From NCBI GenBank assembly GCA_027475525.1, contig JAMWFC010000090.1:2036847-2100846 (forward strand): DNA of 64,000 nt. The letters run 5' to 3'. Every line of letters starts with the position of its first letter. Position 1 is the stretch's first letter. The stretch is from Macrolepiota albuminosa. Taxonomy: Eukaryota > Basidiomycota > Agaricomycetes > Agaricales > Agaricaceae. The position numbers and the translations under genes were made by a program. This document shows, piece after piece, positions 57,807 to 64,000 of this stretch. The notes under the pieces are model-generated. The model worked only from the letters and a program-made list of their open reading frames with translations. It was not told the origin of the DNA and ran no database searches.

Positions 57807-60800
57807 ATGACCGGCGATCCGACTCCCGATCCCGCCGCATTCAACGCCCATCTCCTTCGTCTCCTCTCTGCCCTCGCACACGACTCCACTGTCCCCCTCG
57901 ACCTCAACATCGCCCTCGACATCGCCAAGGACGACGACACCGCACACGCAATCATCCGCGCCATCGCCGCACTCGTCGACCGCGTCCGCAGAGCAGAGCG
58001 TCTTGCTGACCCCATTGTCCTTCATCACAGTCTCAACGACACCCCCATTGCCGGCATCCCATGCCCCACCTGCGGTCGCCCCTCTCCTTCTGCCCTCACC
58101 ACCCCGCCCACCATCCTCGAGCGCGCCCTCGAGCCCCCGCCCGACCTCCCCACCTTTGACAACGAGCTTGACGAGCTCGTCTATCTCCGTGATGCCGTCC
58201 GGCCCCTCCGCGAGCAAGCACAAGAGCTCCAGCTCCTCAAAGACCAGGTCCAGGACATTGCCCGCGTCTGCAATGCCGTCGCAAGAGGCGACTTGTCCCA
58301 GAAAATCACCGTCCCCGTCCAGGGCATCGTCATGGTCCAGCTCAAGGACGTCATCAACACCATGGTCGACAAGCTCGGTCAGTTTGCAAAGGAAGTCACC
58401 CGCGTCAGTCAGGAAGTCGGCACTGAAGGGTTTGTTTTCTCTTTCTAATCTATTTTTGTGCCTATGTTTTCATAGTAAACTCGGAGGTCAAGCACTCGTT
58501 CTTGACGTCGAAGGAACCTGGCGCGAGCTCACAGGCGTCGTCAACAAACTCGCTGCTAATCTAACCAATCAGGTAACCTCTTTTCCATCCCAAGCCCTCA
58601 CCGTCTCACACCCATCCAGGTCCGTTCCATCGCAAAGGTAACAAAGGCCGTCGCACTCGGCGACCTCTCCAAGCAAATCGAAGTCGATGCCCGCGGAGAA
58701 ATCCTCGACTTGAAGAACACCGTCAACGGAATGGTCGTTCGGTGCCCCGAGTCCATTTTTGTTCCATTCGCCTCTTATAACCCCCCACCAGACTCCGTGC
58801 ACTTGCATCTGAAGTCACACGCGTCACTCTCGAAGTCGGCTCCCAAGGCAAACTCGGCGGCCAGGCTCACGTCCCAGACGTCGAAGGCGTGTGGTTCGAG
58901 TTGGTTCGCAATGTACGTCTTGGCCTTTCTCTCCGTCTTTGGTACGAGCTCAACGACGCACGCAGGTCAACCGCATGTGTTCGTCACTTACTGACCAAGT
59001 CCGGTCTATCGCCAACGTCACCACCGCCGTCGCGCGAGGCGATTTGACGCAAAAGATTGAGATCAGCGTCGAGGGAGAGATGTCTACTTTGAAGAGTACG
59101 TCATGCGTCGTGTCGTTCCTACCCTGCTGGTGATGACATTGATAGGCACCGTCAACTCGATGGTGGACCAGTTGTCGGCGTTTGCGAGCGAGGTCACGCG
59201 TGTCGCCCTCGAGGTTGGTACGCAGGGGATACTTGGCGGGCAGGCTACCGTCGAGGGCGTACAAGGCACATGGGCCGACCTCACCCGGAACGTCAACGTG
59301 TGTCCTCTCGTGTGTCTCTGCTTGTTTTTGTTAACACTCTGACAGAAAATGGCATCGAATTTGACGGACCAGGTACGCTCGATCTCGGAGGTGACCAAGG
59401 CGGTTGCGCAGGGCGACCTGGGGAAGCTGGTTAATGTTGATGTGCAGGGTGAGATGTTGGATTTGAAGATGACGGTTAATTCGATGGTTGCGCAGCTTAG
59501 TACGCTCGCTAATGAGGTTACGAGGGTGTCGCTTGAGGTTGGGACAGAGGGGATATTGGGTGGGCAGGCGTATGTCCCTGATGTGCAGGGTATGTGGAAG
59601 GTGCGTTGCTTGCGGCGACTTTTTATGCTGATGCTGATGCGGATGCGCGCGAGTGCAGGTGTTGACGGACAACGTGAACTTGATGGCGAATAATTTGACG
59701 TCGCAGGTGCGTTCGATCGCACAGGTGACCAAGGCCGTGGCGGGCGGGGACCTGACGAAGAAGATTGACGTGGACGTGAGAGGAGAGATTTTGGAGTTGA
59801 AGGAGACGGTTAATGGGATGACGGAATCGTTGAGTGTTTTTGCGGACGAGGTTACGCGTGTGGCGAGGGAGGTGGGGACTGAGGGGCGCTTGGGCGGGCA
59901 GGCGAGGGTCACGAATGTTGGTGGGACGTGGAAGGATTTGACGGATAATGTTAATGTTATGGCGAATAACGTGCGTTGCGTTTGCGTTGGGCTGTGCATC
60001 GAGGATTGCTGATGAACCTCACCTCACATAACCTAACTTAACCTCACCTAACTTAACACAGCTGACGCTGCAAGTGCGGAATATAGCGGTTGCGACTACG
60101 GCGGTTGCGCGCGGGGACCTGACGCAGAAGATCACGGGCGTGAGCGTCAGCGGCGAGATGCTGTCGCTTGTTAATACGATTAATGATATGATTGATCAGT
60201 TGGCGATTTTTGCCAAGGAGGTGAAGAAGGTTGCGAGGGAGGTCGGGACGGAGGGCAAGTTGGGCGTGCAGGCGGAGGTGGGGAATGTGCAGGGGATGTG
60301 GCAGGAGATTACGTGTGTCCTTTTTTTTTTTGTTTTGCTTTCGTTCGAGCGAGCGGGGGATTGTCGTTGGCTGGCTCTTGGCTCTTGGCTGACGCACGCG
60401 CACGGGCGGCGGGTGTTGTTGTTTGTCGAGCGAGCGAGCGGGGGATTGTCGTTGACTGACTGTTGACTGACTGACGCACGCGCACGCACAGGCTCTCGGT
60501 GAACACGATGGCGAGCAACCTAACGACGCAAGTGCGCGGGTTCGCACAGATCTCGGCCGCAGCGATGGACGGGGACTTTACGCGGTTCATCACCGTCGAG
60601 GCGAGCGGCGAGATGGACTCGCTCAAGACCCAGATCAACCAGATGGTGTATAATCTAAGAGATAGTATCCAGAAGAACACGGCCGCACGCGAGGCGGCAG
60701 AGTTGGCGAATCGGAGTAAGAGTGAGTTTTTGGCGAATATGAGTCATGAGATTAGGTGAGTTGGTGGGTTTTTTTGAGAGGATGGTGGCGACGACTCACT

Positions 60801-62799
60801 CACTGGCTCCTTCCTCCCTTCCTCTCCCTCACCGCCCCCCATAACTGCAAGGACGCCGATGAATGGGATCATTGGTATGACGGAGCTGACGCTCGATTCG
60901 GATTTGAATCGTTCCCAGAGGGAGAGTCTGTTGCTCGTGCATAGTCTTGCGCGGTCGCTTTTGTTGATTATTGATGATATTTTGGATATTTCGAAGAGTG
61001 AGTGTCGGGTTTTTTTCGTTGGAGGTTGTTGGTGGCTTATGTGTGTGTTTCTTTTTCCCCCCTCGCGTCGCGCCCCCAGTCGAAGCAGGCCGCATGACAA
61101 TGGAAGCCGTGTCGTACTCACTCCGGCAAACTGTCTTTGGGATCCTGAAAACGCTCGTCGTGCGCGCGTCGCAGAACAACCTCGACCTCACGTACGACGT
61201 CGAGCCGGACATCCCTGACCAGCTCATCGGCGACTCGCTCCGCCTCCGGCAGGTCATCACGAACCTCGTCGGCAACGCGATCAAGTTCACGCCGAGCAAG
61301 ACGTCCAGAAAGGGCCACGTCGCGCTTAGCACGCGCTTGTTGGCGCTCGACGACCAGAGCGTCACTATCGAGTTTTGTGTCATGGATACAGGCATTGGCA
61401 TCGCCAAGGACAAGTTGAATTTGATTTTTGATACGTTTTGTCAGGCGGATGGGTCGACGACTAGGGTGCGTTGTGTTTTTTTTTTCCCTTGGTAGGGGGA
61501 GGTTGATCTGATTCGCGTAGGAGTATGGTGGGACGGGGCTTGGGCTTTCGATATCGAAGCGGCTGGTCAATCTCATGCAGGGGAACATGTGGGTGGAGAG
61601 CGAGGTGTCCAAGGGATCCAAGTTCTTCTTCACCATCACCTCGCAGATCAGCCATTCCTCGATCGAGAGCACGCTTTCGAAGATGTCGCCGTTTGCGAAA
61701 CGCACGATTTTGTTCGTGGATTCGTTGTTTGATGATACGGGCGTCGTGGAGCGCATCAAGGAGCTGTGTTTGCGTCCACATCTCGTGCATCATGTCGCCG
61801 AGGTCGCGGATAAGGAAAAGTGTCCACATATTGATACCATCGTCGTCGATTCGTTGACTGTCGTGAGTTGTTTCCCCCTCCCTTGGTTTGCTTTGCAGTG
61901 ACAAGAGCGTGTGTTTGTTAGACTGAATCTATTCGCGAGTACGAGCACCTCCGATATATACCCATCGTGCTCCTAGCCCCCTCGATGCCCCGCCTTAATC
62001 GTACGCTACCTGTTTATCTTCATGTATAATGTCATGTGTGACGGCTCGGCACAGTGAAATGGTGTCTCGACAACAGCATAAGCGCGCAACTCACGACGCC
62101 CGTCACCGCGCAAGACCTGGCGTCTGCGCTCATCTCTGCGCTGGAATCAAACACCGTCAGCCCCGTCGCAGCGCCCAATGACGTCACGTTTGATATCCTC
62201 CTCGCGGAAGACAACCTCGTCAACCAGAAACTTGCGGTCAAGATCCTGGAAAAGTACGGGCATACGGTCGAGATTGCGGAGAATGGGAGTTTGGCGGTTG
62301 ATGCGTTCAAGAGCAGGGTTGCGCAGAATAAGCAGTTTGATATTATCCTTGTGAGTTGCGGGTGGCTGTAACTGCGTTCGTGTCGTTGATTGATTGGGGT
62401 AGATGGATGTGTCGATGCCGTTTATGGGTGGTATGGAGGCGACGGAACTTATACGTTCGTATGAGATGCATCGTGGGCTTACGCCTACTCCGATTATCGC
62501 TCTTACGGCCCATGCTAGCAAGTCCCCAATCTTTTCGCCAGATGTTTTTCTAATCCTTGATGTTTGATAGTGATTGGCGATCGCGAGCGCTGCATTCAGG
62601 CTGGTATGGACGACCATATCACTAGTAAGTGGATTTCGGTTCTCCCCTTGTTCCTTTTTGATGTCCTGCAGAACCTCTCCGTCGTGGTGATCTCCTCAAC
62701 GCGATAGGAAAGCTCGCTGGCGAGAGAGGCGCTGCGAAACACCACCGTCGTGCGCCTCCTGGATTGGAAGCTCTTAGGCTTCAGGATATACCTCGTTGA
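57807..62799 (+). CDS. nik1: Group III hybrid histidine kinase, Nik1/Os-1 type (18 exons, 1290 aa)
   Basis: Cytosolic osmosensor kinase acting upstream of the HOG MAP-kinase pathway and the usual target of phenylpyrrole and dicarboximide fungicides (family knowledge). Exons: 57807-58429, 58476-58572, 58620-58741, 58792-58912, 58966-59095, 59146-59297, 59346-59600, 59659-59970, 60062-60312, 60492-60755, 60852-60997, 61080-61465, 61521-61862, 61922-62000, 62055-62350, 62403-62517, 62571-62624, 62672-62799; phases all agree. Seven HAMP-type repeats (each with a form of QVRSIAxVTxAVAxGDL) cover about residues 145-750. The H-box [13 protein letters not shown] gives phosphorylated His773. N, G1, F and G2 boxes follow ([31 protein letters not shown]). 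The receiver has DILLAEDN and the acceptor Asp1194 in [10 protein letters not shown]. No membrane segment. The C terminus after KPLRRGDLL is short. Confidence 0.96.
62518..62570 (+). other. GC-AG intron in the kinase gene
   Basis: Intron 16 begins gcaagt and ends gatag. It is required to join TAHA to MIGDRERC, a sequence invariant in the family; no GT donor nearby keeps the frame. Confidence 0.85.
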
Positions 62800-64000
62800 T
62801 TGATCATCGGCTTGTCCCGTGCATCTCGTCTCATCTCAGGATTGCTTTTTTTCTTCTTGAACGATAACCAGATATCCCACCCACCCCTGATTGATTAGAC
62901 ATCGTGTCACTTACCCCATCCCATGCTCTTGGTTTTTGTTTTTTGAAGGACATTTTCCTCAGATTGTTGTGATTATATTTTTCTTGGCGTTTTTTGTACA
63001 CATACATTTTATTCCCTGCTTTTTTTTTGCATATCCACCCCCCGTCGTCTCCGGTCCTAGCTCTCGTAGTATTACTCTTGTTAATAACCCAATGTTGGTG
63101 TTTACGTCGAGTGGTACTGTCCTCACAGACACCTGTCGCCCCTCCCCTCTTATGCTGAATTGTATGTCGTTTGCATTTTCCCACGCGAGCAAGGGATGCT
63201 GTACATTGGTAAGGGTACTGGGGGTTGTTCTGGTCTCGTGAGAGCATTTCGTTGTCCGAGTCGTAGGTGGGGGTTTTGTGTACCGTTCGTTGAGGTGGCT
63301 TTCGAAGGCCTGACGCGCCAAAAGTTCAGTTTTTCACGGCAACTGTTTTTTGAGTGAGAGAATCGCTTTTGTGCAGACGCACTGAGGATGATGCGTCTGT
63401 GTCAGAATCAAATCGAGTATAGCGTTCAAAGGAGGAGGAGAAACAAGGGTGCATACTATGATCTATTATCGCGAATACAGTGATCTCTCGACGCTCGGAA
63501 AACCGCATCGACGGTCTACATGCATCTCAAGAAGCGTTTACTTGGTGGAAAGAAGAAAACGTTAAAAGTTGATCGTCTAATATCGAAAAGGGAGGCCAAC
63601 ACGTTATAACATTTTCTAGTCGCAATAGTCGACACCCATGCCATGAGCCGAACTTAACGTGAGTATGTGGTTAATCCCTCTCTAGTCAAAGATAATTCAA
63701 TGAGAACAGAGTTCCTTGGCGGGAGTGCACAGCAGAGTTACTGAGGCACGGACCGAAAGTAGAGCAAAGCACGTGCATCTTGTGAGCACGTCTTTTATCT
63801 GAAAGCGCTCGGCCAATCTTCAGCACATAAGAATTCTCTAGTACCGCTCACAATTCGTACGCTTGTGATTGAACGTTTGAACCATTACTCTCTCCTGGCG
63901 CTATTTGAAACAACTGCGGTGAACTTGGGCCGCTGGTGACTCATCATCACGTCACAGAACGCCCGCGCGCTAAAAACATGACATCGACGGTGGATCGCCC
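62800..64000. other. 3' flank of the kinase gene, nothing recognised
   Basis: T-rich presumed 3' UTR to about 63050, then sequence with only short frames. An ATG at 63988 at the edge cannot be judged. Confidence 0.4.

Noticed and set aside
1..64000. tRNA, rRNA or CRISPR
   Set aside because: No cloverleaf with A and B boxes, no rRNA core sequence, and no regularly spaced repeat-spacer array was found.

Overview
The window looks like a chromosome segment of a basidiomycete fungus, most likely a mushroom-forming agaricomycete. Genes carry many short GT-AG introns of about 43-60 bases. They include a group III (Nik1-type) histidine kinase, a basidiomycete-type cytochrome P450, a fungal (FuA-like) glutathione transferase and a Gdt1-family Golgi transporter. 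The large insertions are typical fungal Ty3/Gypsy, Ty1/Copia, Tc1, CACTA-like and Helitron elements. No rRNA, tRNA, CRISPR array or prokaryotic operon was seen.

Layout. 1-7645: the 3' part of a Ty3/Gypsy element (gag, protease ORF, RT-RNase H-integrase ORF, probable 3' LTR). 7804-14170: four genes: a 12-exon P450, a 2-exon glutathione transferase, a tentative small coiled-coil gene, and gdt1 on the minus strand; a small inverted-repeat element lies between the first two. About 14.4-42.5 kb: an AT-rich, gene-free island of nested transposons. It holds a decayed Copia split by a palindromic element, two solo LTRs of one family, a Tc1 element with one nonsense codon, a 5'-truncated Copia, a CACTA-like miniature element split by a full Copia that is itself split by a solo LTR, and a minus-strand Copia whose 5' LTR is split by a truncated Helitron. 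42.9-43.3 kb: a small HMG-box-like gene. 43.3-51.8 kb: gene-poor sequence in which I recognise nothing. 51.9-62.8 kb: a GC-richer gene block: a two-finger C2H2 protein, a degenerate repeat array, an AKAP7-like 2H phosphoesterase, and head-to-head with it the 18-exon histidine kinase.

How the genes relate. The set looks like ordinary housekeeping, signalling and detoxification genes interrupted by transposons, not a metabolic cluster. The P450 and the glutathione transferase would fit phase I and phase II detoxification, but adjacency is the only evidence for a link. The kinase and phosphoesterase genes start only 59 bases apart and must share a promoter region.

The most important quality observation is that five unrelated places carry a perfect tandem duplication with exactly the same 77-base period. 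That is best explained as an assembly-overlap artefact, and one copy breaks the Gypsy gag frame. I did not find a convincing undescribed biological system. The strongest unusual signals are the dated nests of insertions, nonsense-dominated transposon decay, the Helitron with inverted subterminal repeats, and the compact divergent promoter.
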